Source of the DNA: VRUE01 sp963718775
GTDB taxonomy: Bacteria > Actinomycetota > Thermoleophilia > Solirubrobacterales > 70-9
Assembly (NCBI GenBank): GCA_963718775.1
Contig: OY970377.1
Coordinates: 806,001-870,000, forward strand
DNA: 64,000 nucleotides
Direction of reading: 5' to 3'
This document shows positions 54,127 to 61,863 of the stretch, piece by piece. The notes under the pieces are model-generated. The model worked only from the letters and a program-made list of their open reading frames with translations. It was not told where the DNA came from and did not search any database. The position numbers and the translations under genes were made by a program. Position 1 is the first letter of the stretch, and every line of letters begins with the position of its first letter.

Positions 54127-54642
54127 TTAGACGGGGTCGGCCATCGCGTAGAGCGCGATGATCGGGGTGACGATCGAGCCGAGAGCGACGGCAAAGGCGA
54201 CCTGGCAGACGACGAACTGCCCCTTCGTGAGCTCGGGGAAGCCCGAGACGACGAGCGCCAAGGTCAGGAGAGGCGCCAGCAGGACGACGGCGATGACTCC
54301 GAAGGCCACTCCCCGTCGCAGACGGCCCGACGGCAGCTTGGCCAGCCAGGGGCGTGTGGAGCGAAGCGTGGTCAGCGGAGCGAGCGACCCCAGCCTGATG
54401 TCTCGTCGCACCACCGTCGTCGTCAGCGCAGAGGTGATCAGAGGCAAGAGGAAGAGCGTGCCGACCAGGTTCCAAAAGGTGCTCGTCTCCACCAACGGCC
54501 TGCCCCAGAGCGGTACCCCAGCCTGGCCCCGAACGGCGAGCGACGCGATCGCCGCGTTGACGACGACGTTGATTGCCGCCGTGGCGCAAAGCGCGTTGAC
54601 GACGACCCAGCGCCGGTGTGGCGCCGGCAACTGCCTCCACAC
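54127..54642 (-). CDS. Small polytopic membrane protein, unknown
   Basis: A roughly 171-residue protein with about four hydrophobic helices: WVVVNALCATAAINVVVNAA, FWNLVGTLFLLPLITSALTT, GVAFGVIAVVLLAPLLTLAL and FAVALGSIVTPIIALYAMAD. An Arg-rich loop (TTLRSTRPWLAKLPSGRLRR) lies between. No family is recognised. The GTG at 54642 is the first start that places the leading helix near the N-terminus; the open frame extends upstream without membrane sequence. It is 32 nt before the glyA start on the same strand. Confidence 0.55.
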   Translation of the reverse strand: MWRQLPAPHRRWVVVNALCATAAINVVVNAAIASLAVRGQAGVPLWGRPLVETSTFWNLVGTLFLLPLITSALTTTVVRRDIRLGSLAPLTTLRSTRPWLAKLPSGRLRRGVAFGVIAVVLLAPLLTLALVVSGFPELTKGQFVVCQVAFAVALGSIVTPIIALYAMADPV

Positions 54643-54698
54643 CGAAGCGATCCGCGAGATCGGGCGACGATAGCAACGGCCTGGATAGTCTGGGCCGG

Positions 54699-55475
54699 GT
54701 GAGATTCCTGCTCTCGCTGTGCGCCGCCGGCGCCTGCCTGGCACTGGCGGCAGTCCCCGCTGGAGCCGCGGTCGAAAACCCCTGCGAAGGCCCGGAAGCG
54801 GCGGATCTGCTCTGCCCGGACTTCCGGGTCGGCCCGGCCGCCGACCTCTACGTCGAGCACCGCGGCGGACCCGGCGGCCATGGCATGACGCTGCTGCACG
54901 CCGCCAACGACATCCGCTCGCGCGGCCGCGGCCCGATCGAGCTGCGCGGCCAGCGCTACAAGCGCAACTGGATGCGGGCCAACCAGGCGATCTACAGAGT
55001 CGGCGGCGGGGTGCGCATCTTCCGCAGCGAGGCCAAGCTCCACTTCTACAACGTCGGCTCCCAGTGGGGCGGCTCCTACTGGAAGATGCACGACCCGCTC
55101 AGCATGGAGATCTGGACGCTCGACGAGCAGCGCCAACCGTCGCAACGGGTACGCAAGGGGCCAAAGGTCTTCTACTGCCTCCGCGACCTGCAGCGCACCC
55201 GAGCGATGAACCGCTCTCCCGCCCAGTTCGTCTACCCGGGCTGCAGCCAGGACGCCGGGCGCAAGCGGGTCAGGCTGGGCACCTCGGTGGGCTGGTCGGA
55301 CATCTACCCCGCCGAATACGACCGCCAGTGGGTCAACGTCAGCGGCCTGCGCGGCTGCTTCGCCTTCGTAATGCAGGTCGACCCCCAGAACCTCCTCTTC
55401 GAGGAAAACGAGGCCAACAACCGCTCGACCCGCATCATCCGGCTCCCGTACCGGGACGGCCCGCAGCACTGCTAG
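54699..55475 (+). CDS. Secreted lysyl-oxidase-like protein with degenerate copper site
   Basis: A 258-residue protein with a signal peptide (VRFLLSLCAAGACLALAAVP, cleavage near GAA). The body follows the bacterial lysyl oxidase-like pattern: GPIELRGQRYKRN, QAIYRVGGGVRIFR, KVFYCLRDLQRT, VYPGCSQ, LGTSVGWSDIYPAEYDRQWV, VSGLRGCFAFVMQVDPQNL and FEENEANNRSTRIIRL. The copper-binding His cluster expected in the middle (WHxHxH type) is replaced by GSYWKMHDPLSMEIW, retaining one His. It is therefore probably not an active quinone-copper oxidase; a binding or structural role is possible. It is oriented against its neighbours. Confidence 0.72.
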   Translation: MRFLLSLCAAGACLALAAVPAGAAVENPCEGPEAADLLCPDFRVGPAADLYVEHRGGPGGHGMTLLHAANDIRSRGRGPIELRGQRYKRNWMRANQAIYRVGGGVRIFRSEAKLHFYNVGSQWGGSYWKMHDPLSMEIWTLDEQRQPSQRVRKGPKVFYCLRDLQRTRAMNRSPAQFVYPGCSQDAGRKRVRLGTSVGWSDIYPAEYDRQWVNVSGLRGCFAFVMQVDPQNLLFEENEANNRSTRIIRLPYRDGPQHC

Positions 55476-55535
55476 CCGGCCGAGCGGGGAGGCGCACCCG
55501 CCATCCCCCTCGAAGCACCACAAGCTTGAGGACGA

Positions 55536-55640
55536 GCTCCCTCATCTGAGGCGCCATCCGACCCGTGTCTCGCTCAAGAGCTTGAGCACCCCAACTCGCT
55601 TCGCAGCTCGAGCGTCACTGGGCGCGTGTCGAGAGGGAGC
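55536..55640. repeat. Structured intergenic spacer after the lysyl-oxidase-like gene
   Basis: GCTCCCTC (55536-55543) pairs with GAGGGAGC (55633-55640). After symmetric 7-nt internal loops, GCGCC (55551-55555) pairs with GGCGC (55621-55625). The interior has GCTCAA/TTGAGC and other short stems. It lies between convergent genes and may serve as a bidirectional terminator. It is weaker than the other palindromes and belongs to no family seen here. Confidence 0.5.
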
Positions 55641-55671
55641 CTGGTCCCCCCACCACAAACCGGAGTGACGT

Positions 55672-56468
55672 TCAGCCGCCTATCGGAGCACGCGGGGTCG
55701 AGCCCCAGAAGACGACGGTGCCGAGCATGCCGATGATGTGGACGAGGACGATGTTGACGGCCATCGACTGGGCCGTCGCCGTGCCGACCCCGACCGGCCG
55801 CCCGAGGCGGTGTAGCCGTAGTAGCAGCCGACCAGCACGATCGCCGTCGCCATCACCATGCCCTTGATCAGGCTGAACCCCAGGTCGAGCGGGTTCTGGA
55901 ACATCCAGAAGATCAGCAGGTAGCCACCTGAGGAGACGTCACCGACCTGCTGGACGACGGAGAAGTAGCTGGCAAAGTACATCACCCCGATCCCGACCAG
56001 GTAGAGGAACGGCAGGGTCATCCAGGCCGCCAGCAAGCGCGTTCCGGCGAGGAAGGTGACGGGCTGGATCCCCATCACCTCGAGCGCGTCGATCTCGTCG
56101 GAGATCCGCATCGCGCCCAGCTCGGCGACGATCCCGGTGCCGACCTTGGCAGAGAGGATGTAGCCGAAGGCGTAGGGCAGGGCCTCGCGCAGGTCGCACC
56201 AGGCGGCGAAGAGGCCGGCGTAGGCGGGTACGCCCTGGGCGCGGAAGAAGTAAGCGCCCTGCAGCCCGCACTGCAGGCCGAGGATGAAGACGAAGGCCCA
56301 GATGATCAGCGCCGAGCCGAGGATCAGGATGCCGGCCTGGCGAATGCTCTCACCGAAGAACTTGAGCACGCGGCCGCTGTAGACGAGTCCGGCGACCCGC
56401 GAGCCGAACCGTGCCAGCTCGCCAAAGGAGTCGAGCCAACCACGCGGAGCGTCGAGCCAGCCGATCAT
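55672..56468 (-). CDS. MlaE/YrbE-family permease B, 1-nt deletion
   Basis: A roughly 265-residue membrane permease, second gene of a YrbE pair. It contains LQCGLQGAYFFRAQGVPAYA, the hallmark AKVGTGIVAELGAMRISDEI...ALEVMGIQPVTFL, and VGCYYGYTASGG. The frame then breaks near 55798-55802. Restoring one base gives PVGVGTATAQSMAVNIVLVH...MLGTVVFWGSTPRAPIGG to a stop at 55672. YrbE proteins form the membrane core of Mce lipid-import systems. No Mce or ATPase (Mkl) gene is present next to it. Confidence 0.85.
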
Positions 56469-57271
56469 CGAATCGTCTGCAATTCGGGGTTGGTGGCGAG
56501 CAGGATCGCGGTGAAGACGAACTGGAAGAAGAAGACCGCGACGAGGGCGATCACGACCGCCTGGTTGACGGCGCGGCCGACGCCGGCGGCGCCACCGGAC
56601 GCAGTCATCCCCTTGAACGAGCAGACGACGGCGATGATCGCGCCGAAGATCGTGCACATCAGCACCGAGCCCCAGATGTCGGTGATCGAGGCGTTGGCGA
56701 AGAGGGTGGCGAAGAAGCCGCCGAGCGGTTGCTTGTAGAGCAGCTCGGCGGCGATGCCGGCGGAAAGGCCGAAGACGATCGCGAAGATGTCGAGCAGGGC
56801 GGTGACGACCATCAGGGCAAGGAAGCGCGGCACGACCAGGTTCTTCACCGGGTCGACGCCGAGCACCTGCAGGGCGTCGAGCTCCTCGCGGATCTTGCGG
56901 GCGCCGAGGTCGGCGGTGATCGCGGTGCCGGCCACGCCGGCGACGACGACGGCGGTGACCAGGGGGCCGATCCAGCGGATCGCGGTCAGCACGAAGAAAC
57001 CGCCGAGGCGGTCCAGGGCGCCAAACAGCGAGAGGGCGCCGGCGGCCTGTAGGCCAGGGGCGCCGAGGCAAAGGGCGAAGGTCGAGATCAGCAGCGGGAA
57101 CCAGGAAAGCTTCAAGACGAAGAGGAACTGGCTGACCAGCTCCTCGCCGTACGGGTAGGGAGGCCGAATCGCGGAGACGATCGTCTTCGCGGTGAGGATC
57201 ATCATCTCCCCCACCTGCTCGAATGCGGACTTGGCTGGAAGGAAGGCTCGCGTCAAGACTTCTCCCGCCAC
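56465..57271 (-). CDS. MlaE/YrbE-family permease A
   Basis: A 268-residue membrane permease overlapping its partner by 4 nt. The conserved stretch is AVVVAGVAGTAITADLGARK followed by IREELDALQVLGVDPVKNLV; the C-terminal CSFKGMTASGGAAGVGRAVN is also typical. The pair matches YrbE1A/YrbE1B of actinobacterial mce operons, where they combine with Mce proteins and the MceG ATPase to import lipids or sterols. The GTG start at 57271 lies inside the end of the GntR gene (19-nt overlap), so all three genes form one operon. Confidence 0.9.
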   Translation of the reverse strand: MAGEVLTRAFLPAKSAFEQVGEMMILTAKTIVSAIRPPYPYGEELVSQFLFVLKLSWFPLLISTFALCLGAPGLQAAGALSLFGALDRLGGFFVLTAIRWIGPLVTAVVVAGVAGTAITADLGARKIREELDALQVLGVDPVKNLVVPRFLALMVVTALLDIFAIVFGLSAGIAAELLYKQPLGGFFATLFANASITDIWGSVLMCTIFGAIIAVVCSFKGMTASGGAAGVGRAVNQAVVIALVAVFFFQFVFTAILLATNPELQTIR

Positions 57272-58029
57272 CAGCTCATCGCCCTGCCGAGAGGGCCCCC
57301 GCCCGATCGTGACGGTCCGTCGCTCTCCTCTTCGTCGAGCAGCGCCTGGCGGCGGGCGCGAACCTCGCCAACCTGCCGGGCGCGAAGCTCGGCCGCCCGC
57401 TGCGCTTCCGAAAGCTGGGCGATCAACGTGTCCCGCGTCTGCTCGAGCTCCTCGACCCCGGCGACGTGAGCCTCCGAGGAGCGCCTGGCGGTCGGCATGC
57501 CGTCCGGCAGGTCGCGCGTGTAGGTCGCCAGCTCGACCTCGAGCCGAGCGATCTGGCGACGCAACTCGTGGCGCACCTCGATCGCCTCGCTCTCTTTGGC
57601 GAGGTCGGGAAGGTCAGGATGAGTCTCAGCGGTCTCCTCGCCCTCGCTCATGCTCGCGCAGGCAGTGGCGACGATGATCAGGTCACGCGGATCGAGACCC
57701 GCAGCGCGGACGCGCCGCAGCGCGTCGCCGGCAATCTCCTCCAGCTCTGGCGCAGCTTGGATCCCGTCGGCGACGAAAGTTCCCTGACCCTGCCTGGTGA
57801 ACACCAGGCCAGCGTCCTCGAGTCCGGCGTACACCGCCCGCACTGTATTGACGTTGACGCCCGCCCACTCGGCGAGACGGCGGAAGCTGGGCAAGCGCTC
57901 CCCCGCCGCGAGCCGGCCGGTGGCTATCAGCGCCCGCAAGCGCCAAGAGAGCTGAACGCCGACCGGCAGCTCAACGGCGGGGTCAGTGGAAAAAGGCGTG
58001 GCCTCACGATCAACGGTACGCTGTGCCAT
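57253..58029 (-). CDS. GntR-family transcriptional regulator with coiled-coil tail
   Basis: A roughly 258-residue regulator. The N-terminal winged helix reads VGVQLSWRLRALIATGRLAA, GERLPSFRRLAEWAGVNVNT and VRAVYAGLEDAGLVFTRQGQ, the YtrA/GntR pattern. The C-terminal half is a heptad-rich helix (HELRRQIARLEVELATYTRD and LEQTRDTLIAQLSEAQRAAE) instead of a FadR or UTRA ligand domain. The ATG at 58029 is used; upstream GTG (58038) and TTG options exist. It heads the operon with the two YrbE permeases and probably controls it through the palindrome at 58055-58074. In mycobacteria, GntR-type Mce1R regulates the mce1/yrbE1 operon in the same position. Confidence 0.85.
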   Translation of the reverse strand: MAQRTVDREATPFSTDPAVELPVGVQLSWRLRALIATGRLAAGERLPSFRRLAEWAGVNVNTVRAVYAGLEDAGLVFTRQGQGTFVADGIQAAPELEEIAGDALRRVRAAGLDPRDLIIVATACASMSEGEETAETHPDLPDLAKESEAIEVRHELRRQIARLEVELATYTRDLPDGMPTARRSSEAHVAGVEELEQTRDTLIAQLSEAQRAAELRARQVGEVRARRQALLDEEESDGPSRSGGGPLGRAMSWWREKS

Positions 58030-58054
58030 TGATGCCACACAGTAATTCAAAAAG

Positions 58055-58074
58055 TGTCCTAGAACATTAGGACA
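58055..58074. promoter_or_regulatory. GntR operator candidate TGTCCTA-N6-TAGGACA
   Basis: Perfect 7-bp arms (58055-58061, 58068-58074) with a 6-nt centre lie in an AT-rich patch just upstream of the GntR gene, between it and the tsaC stop. A second imperfect palindrome TGTGCCAT-TG-ATGCCACA overlaps the GntR start codon (about 58022-58039). Autoregulation of the GntR-YrbE operon is the simplest reading. Confidence 0.6.
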
Positions 58075-58077
58075 GCA

Positions 58078-58710
58078 TTAAAGGCCGGCCAGCTGCGCCG
58101 AAAGCTCCCCGCCCGCCAGGCCCCCCTCGCGCAGGACCGCCCATTCCCCATTCTCGTCGAAAGCAACGAGATCGAGGACTGTAGACGGAAGGCCGGCGAG
58201 TGCGCCGCCGTCGATCGCGACGTCGACCTCGGTGAGAACCTCGGGCGGGATGTCGGCGAAGAGAGCCGGAGCGGGCTCACCGCTGCGGTTGGCGGAGGTC
58301 TGCAGGACCGGGCACATGGCGCCGGACAGGGGACCCTCGATCAGGCGCACGCCGAGCCGCTCGGGATCCTCGCGACAGGCCAGCGGGTAGCGGCGCTGGG
58401 GGTTGGCGACGACGATGGTCACCGGCCCCGGGAGCAGAGCGCCGATCGCCGATCGCGTGCGGGCGCCGAGATCCTCGATCAACTCGCGCATGGCCAGGGG
58501 CGAGAAGTAGAGAACGGCGGATGGCTTGCCGTCGTCGCGACCCTTGATCCGGTGGATGCGCTCGATCGCCGTCGCGTTGAGTGGGTCGCAGGCGAGGCCG
58601 TAGAGACCGTCGGCGGGAAAGATCGCGACGCCGCCCGCGGCGACGCAGAGCTCGAGCCCGGTGCGGGCTCGGTCTGCCCCGTCGCGCTCGATCGAAACGG
58701 TGACCGTCAC
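58078..58710 (-). CDS. tsaC: Threonylcarbamoyl-AMP synthase TsaC (Sua5/YrdC family)
   Basis: A 210-residue enzyme making the activated intermediate for t6A at position 37 of ANN-decoding tRNAs. AAGGVAIFPADGLYGLACDP, RIHRIKGRDDGKPSAVLYFS, LLPGPVTIVVANPQRRYPLA, LGVRLIEG and the LQTSANRSGEPAP loop are the YrdC hallmarks. It is the short YrdC-only form without the C-terminal Sua5 domain. It overlaps prmC by 4 nt in the conserved prfA-prmC-tsaC operon. Confidence 0.93.
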   Translation of the reverse strand: MTVTVSIERDGADRARTGLELCVAAGGVAIFPADGLYGLACDPLNATAIERIHRIKGRDDGKPSAVLYFSPLAMRELIEDLGARTRSAIGALLPGPVTIVVANPQRRYPLACREDPERLGVRLIEGPLSGAMCPVLQTSANRSGEPAPALFADIPPEVLTEVDVAIDGGALAGLPSTVLDLVAFDENGEWAVLREGGLAGGELSAQLAGL

Positions 58711-59531
58711 GCCGAGGCTCCCCGGCGGCCGATCACGATGCGCGGGATGCCGGCGAGGTCGGGTCGCGACTCGACCGCGGCGAAGCCGGACTCGATCAGC
58801 AATGCGCCCACCACCGCATCCTGCCCAACTCCGACCTCGAGTGCCAACACCGGCGCCAGGCCGGCGACGGCGGGGATCGCAACCCGCAGCACGTCGAGCC
58901 CGTCGGGGCCGGCAAGCAGCGCCTCACGTGGCTCCCAGTCGGTCACCTCCGGCGCCAGCGTCGGCCACTCCGCTTCGCTCACATAGGGAAGGTTGGCGAC
59001 GATCAGGTCGAAGTCGCCGAGCTCTTGCGTGGCCATCGCCTCGACCAGCTCGACCCGGCCCGCAAGGCCCAGCCGCTCGGCGTTGGCGCGCGCCACTTCC
59101 AGCGCCGCGGTCGAGGTGTCGGCGGCAGTGACCTCACACTCCGGCAGCTCGGCGGCGATCGCCAAGGCGATCGCTCCGGAGCCGGTACCGAGGTCGAGCA
59201 CCCTGGCGGGGCCCAACTCGAGCGCCAGATCGACCAACAGCTCGGTCTCGGGACGTGGGATCAGCACCCGCGGATCGACGGCCAGCTCGAGATGGCGGAA
59301 GCCGCGCCAGCCGAGGATGTAGGCGACCGGCTCGCGCCTCAACCGCCGCCGCACCATCTCACCAAACCGTCGCGCCGCCGGCGGTGGGACCTCGGCCTCG
59401 GGGTGGGCGGCAAGATCTGCCCGGCCCCTGCCTGTCGCCTCGGCGAGCAGCAGCTCGGCATCGAGGCGGGGCTCTGCGATTCCGGCGGCACGCAGGGCGT
59501 CGACCGACGCCGACAGCGCTTCGCGGATCAC
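58707..59531 (-). CDS. prmC: Release factor glutamine methyltransferase PrmC, NLPY variant
   Basis: A 274-residue enzyme that methylates the GGQ glutamine of RF1 and RF2, both encoded in this window. An N-terminal helical domain is followed by YILGWRGFRHLELAVDPRVL and IPRPETELLVDLALE. The SAM site is VLDLGTGSGAIALAIAAELP. The catalytic motif, almost always NPPY, is NLPY here (LIVANLPYVSEAEWP); the second position is replaced while Asn, Pro and Tyr remain. It overlaps prfA and tsaC by 4 nt each. Confidence 0.94.
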   Translation of the reverse strand: MIREALSASVDALRAAGIAEPRLDAELLLAEATGRGRADLAAHPEAEVPPPAARRFGEMVRRRLRREPVAYILGWRGFRHLELAVDPRVLIPRPETELLVDLALELGPARVLDLGTGSGAIALAIAAELPECEVTAADTSTAALEVARANAERLGLAGRVELVEAMATQELGDFDLIVANLPYVSEAEWPTLAPEVTDWEPREALLAGPDGLDVLRVAIPAVAGLAPVLALEVGVGQDAVVGALLIESGFAAVESRPDLAGIPRIVIGRRGASA

Positions 59532-60595
59532 CCGACCGCCGCGGTCTCGAGCCTTTGTCTCTTCTCCTCGGCTGCCAGCGCCTCGGTGAACTCGGCCAGT
59601 TCGCCGCCGAGCACGCCGTCGAGGTTGTGGGAGGTGTGCTTGATCCGGTGATCGGTCACGCGACCCTGGGGGAAGTTGTAGGTCCGCACCTTCTCGGAGC
59701 GCTCGCCGCTGCCGACTTGGGCCTTGCGCTCGGAGGCGATCTTCGCCTGTTGCTCGGCCAGCTCGCGCTCGTAGATGCGCGCCCGCAGCACTCGCATCGC
59801 CCGCTCCTTGTTTTGCAGCTGGGACTTCTCGTCCTGCATCGAGACGACGATGCCGGTCGGCTTGTGGGTGATCCGCACCGCCGAGTCGGTCGTGTTGACC
59901 GACTGGCCACCCGGCCCGGATGAGCGGTATACGTCGATCTGCAGGTCGTTCTGGTCGACCTCGACCTCGACCTCCTCGGCCTCCGGCAACACCGCCACCG
60001 TCGCCGTAGAGGTGTGGATGCGGCCCTGCGACTCGGTCTCCGGGACTCGCTGCACTCGGTGCGTGCCGCCCTCGTACTTGAAGACCGAGTAGGCGCCCTC
60101 TCCCTTGATCGCGAAGGTCACCTCCTTGAAGCCGCCCACCTCGGCGCTCGACTGGGAGAGCGCCTCGGTGGCGAAGCCGCGCTCTTCGGCGTAGCGAGTG
60201 AGCATCTTGTAGAGGTCGCCGGCGAAGAGGGCCGCCTCGTCCCCCCCGGTCCCGGCGCGGATCTCGACCAGGACGTTCTTGTCGTCGTTGGGGTCACGCT
60301 CGACCATCGCCAGGCGAATCTCCTCTTCGAGATCCTCGATTTGCCGGGGCGCCTCGTCGACGAGCTTGCGCAGCTCGGAGTCCTCGCCATCCTCCGCCAG
60401 CAGCTCCCTCGCTCCCTCCAGATCGTCCTTCAGCGTCCGGTACCGCACCGCCAGGGCCTGCGCCGGCTGCAGCTCGCGATACTCGCGTCCCACCTCCGCG
60501 TAGCGCTCCCGGTCGCCAATCACGGCCGGATCGGCCATCTGCGACTCGAGCTCGGAGAAGCGCGCCTCGATCTGTTCGACCAGCGAATCGATCAC
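59528..60595 (-). CDS. prfA: Peptide chain release factor 1
   Basis: A 355-residue RF1 recognising UAA and UAG. The RF1-type recognition loop is RVPETESQGRIHTSTATVAV (P-E-T tripeptide, in place of the RF2 SPF). The peptidyl-hydrolysis motif is SSGPGGQSVNTTDSAVRITH. The N-terminal helical domain starts MIDSLVEQIEARFSELESQM. There is no internal frameshift, unlike prfB. It overlaps prmC by 4 nt, the common prfA-prmC pairing. Confidence 0.97.
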   Translation of the reverse strand: MIDSLVEQIEARFSELESQMADPAVIGDRERYAEVGREYRELQPAQALAVRYRTLKDDLEGARELLAEDGEDSELRKLVDEAPRQIEDLEEEIRLAMVERDPNDDKNVLVEIRAGTGGDEAALFAGDLYKMLTRYAEERGFATEALSQSSAEVGGFKEVTFAIKGEGAYSVFKYEGGTHRVQRVPETESQGRIHTSTATVAVLPEAEEVEVEVDQNDLQIDVYRSSGPGGQSVNTTDSAVRITHKPTGIVVSMQDEKSQLQNKERAMRVLRARIYERELAEQQAKIASERKAQVGSGERSEKVRTYNFPQGRVTDHRIKHTSHNLDGVLGGELAEFTEALAAEEKRQRLETAAVG

Positions 60596-60615
60596 GCCTC
60601 ACAACATAGTGGGGC

Positions 60616-61626
60616 TTAAGCGACGATCTCGATCTGCTGCTCGCTCGCCGCCTGCTCGGGCGACTCCTCGGCGAGGACCTTCTCCAGCGCCGCGATCGCC
60701 ACGGCGAGCTGCTCTTCGTCCGGTTCGCGCGTGGTCAGGTTCTGCAGCATCAGACCCGGCCACATCACCGCCCGCACCCAGCGCTTGCGGCGGTTCTTGC
60801 CGGCCCACTTGATCACCTCGTAGGAGAGGCCGGCGATCAGCGGGATGCCGAGGATGCGTGAGGCGAGCAGCCAGTACCAGGCAGGCAGGCCGATCGGGGC
60901 GAAGACGAAGATCGCCAGCACCATCACGATCAGCAGGAAGCTGGTCCCGCAGCGCGGATGCAGGCGCGAGTAGAGCTTGGCGCGGGCCGGAGTAAGTTCG
61001 TCTTCGGCCTCGTAGCAGGAGATCGTCTTGTGCTCGGCGCCGTGGTACTCGAAAACGCGACGCAGGTCTTTCAGGCGGCTGATCACGACGATGTAGCCGA
61101 TGAAGATCGTTGTGCGCAGCACCCCCTCGACCAGCCAGAAGAGCAGCGAAGAGCCGAGCTGGTCCTTGATCAAGCTGGTCAGCCCGACCGGGATGACGAA
61201 GAAGAGGCCGACGGCAAGCGCCATCGAGAAGGCGATCGTCAGTCCCCAGACCCAGCCGCCGATTTCTTCCCGCTCACCCTCCTCGTCCTCCTCGAGCTGG
61301 GCGTTGGCCGAGATCCCCAATGCTTTGAAGCCGATCTTCAGCGACTCGCCGAGCGCGACGACGCCGCGCAGGACCGGCAGGCGCCAGAGCCTGTGGCGCT
61401 GGGCCCAGGGCTTGATCGGCTCGGAGCTGATCTCGATCTCACCATCGGGCCGGCGCACGGCCACCGCCCAGACCGAGATGCCGCGCATCATCACGCCCTC
61501 CAGCACCGCCTGACCGCCGACCGGCGCGTCGCGCTTGGCGACCAGGGCGCCGTCGGGCATGCGCAGCGGATCCGCGCCGTTTGAAGACGCAGCTTCAGCC
61601 TCGGGTGAGCCCACCTCTGGGCTCAC
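60616..61626 (-). CDS. DUF1385 membrane protein
   Basis: A roughly 336-residue protein of the DUF1385 family. GGQAVLEGVMMRGISVWAVA near the start and RRVFEYHGAEHKTISCYEAE are the family signatures, with HPRCGTSFLLIVM following. About four to five membrane helices are predicted. The function is not established. In Gram-positive genomes it is often found between rpmE and prfA, exactly as here. The GTG at 61626, three nt after the rpmE stop, is the likely start. Confidence 0.9.
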   Translation of the reverse strand: MSPEVGSPEAEAASSNGADPLRMPDGALVAKRDAPVGGQAVLEGVMMRGISVWAVAVRRPDGEIEISSEPIKPWAQRHRLWRLPVLRGVVALGESLKIGFKALGISANAQLEEDEEGEREEIGGWVWGLTIAFSMALAVGLFFVIPVGLTSLIKDQLGSSLLFWLVEGVLRTTIFIGYIVVISRLKDLRRVFEYHGAEHKTISCYEAEDELTPARAKLYSRLHPRCGTSFLLIVMVLAIFVFAPIGLPAWYWLLASRILGIPLIAGLSYEVIKWAGKNRRKRWVRAVMWPGLMLQNLTTREPDEEQLAVAIAALEKVLAEESPEQAASEQQIEIVA

Positions 61627-61629
61627 GAC

Positions 61630-61845
61630 CTACCTGCTTGCCTTGGCGTGCTTCGCAGCGCGGCGCTGGAAGCGCTCGACGCGGCCGCCCGTGTCGACGA
61701 GCTTCTGCTTGCCGGTGTAGAACGGGTGGCACTCCGAGCAGAGCTCGACGTGAAGATCCGACTCGGTCGAGCGGGTGTAGAACTGGTTGCCGCAGGAGCA
61801 ATGCACGTTGGCCAGCGAGTACTCGGGGTGTATTCCGGCTTTCAT
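61630..61845 (-). CDS. rpmE: Ribosomal protein bL31 (zinc-binding form)
   Basis: A 71-residue protein beginning MKAGIHPEYSLANVHCSCGN. Cysteines in CSCG and LCSECHPFYTGKQK make the C+ (zinc-containing) type of L31. The end, KLVDTGGRVERFQRR, is the usual bL31 C-terminus. It heads the rpmE-DUF1385-prfA-prmC-tsaC operon, which is the standard position in actinobacteria, where rho often precedes it; here a GGDEF gene does. Confidence 0.97.
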   Translation of the reverse strand: MKAGIHPEYSLANVHCSCGNQFYTRSTESDLHVELCSECHPFYTGKQKLVDTGGRVERFQRRAAKHAKASR

Positions 61846-61863
61846 CGCTACCCAGTCTAGATC

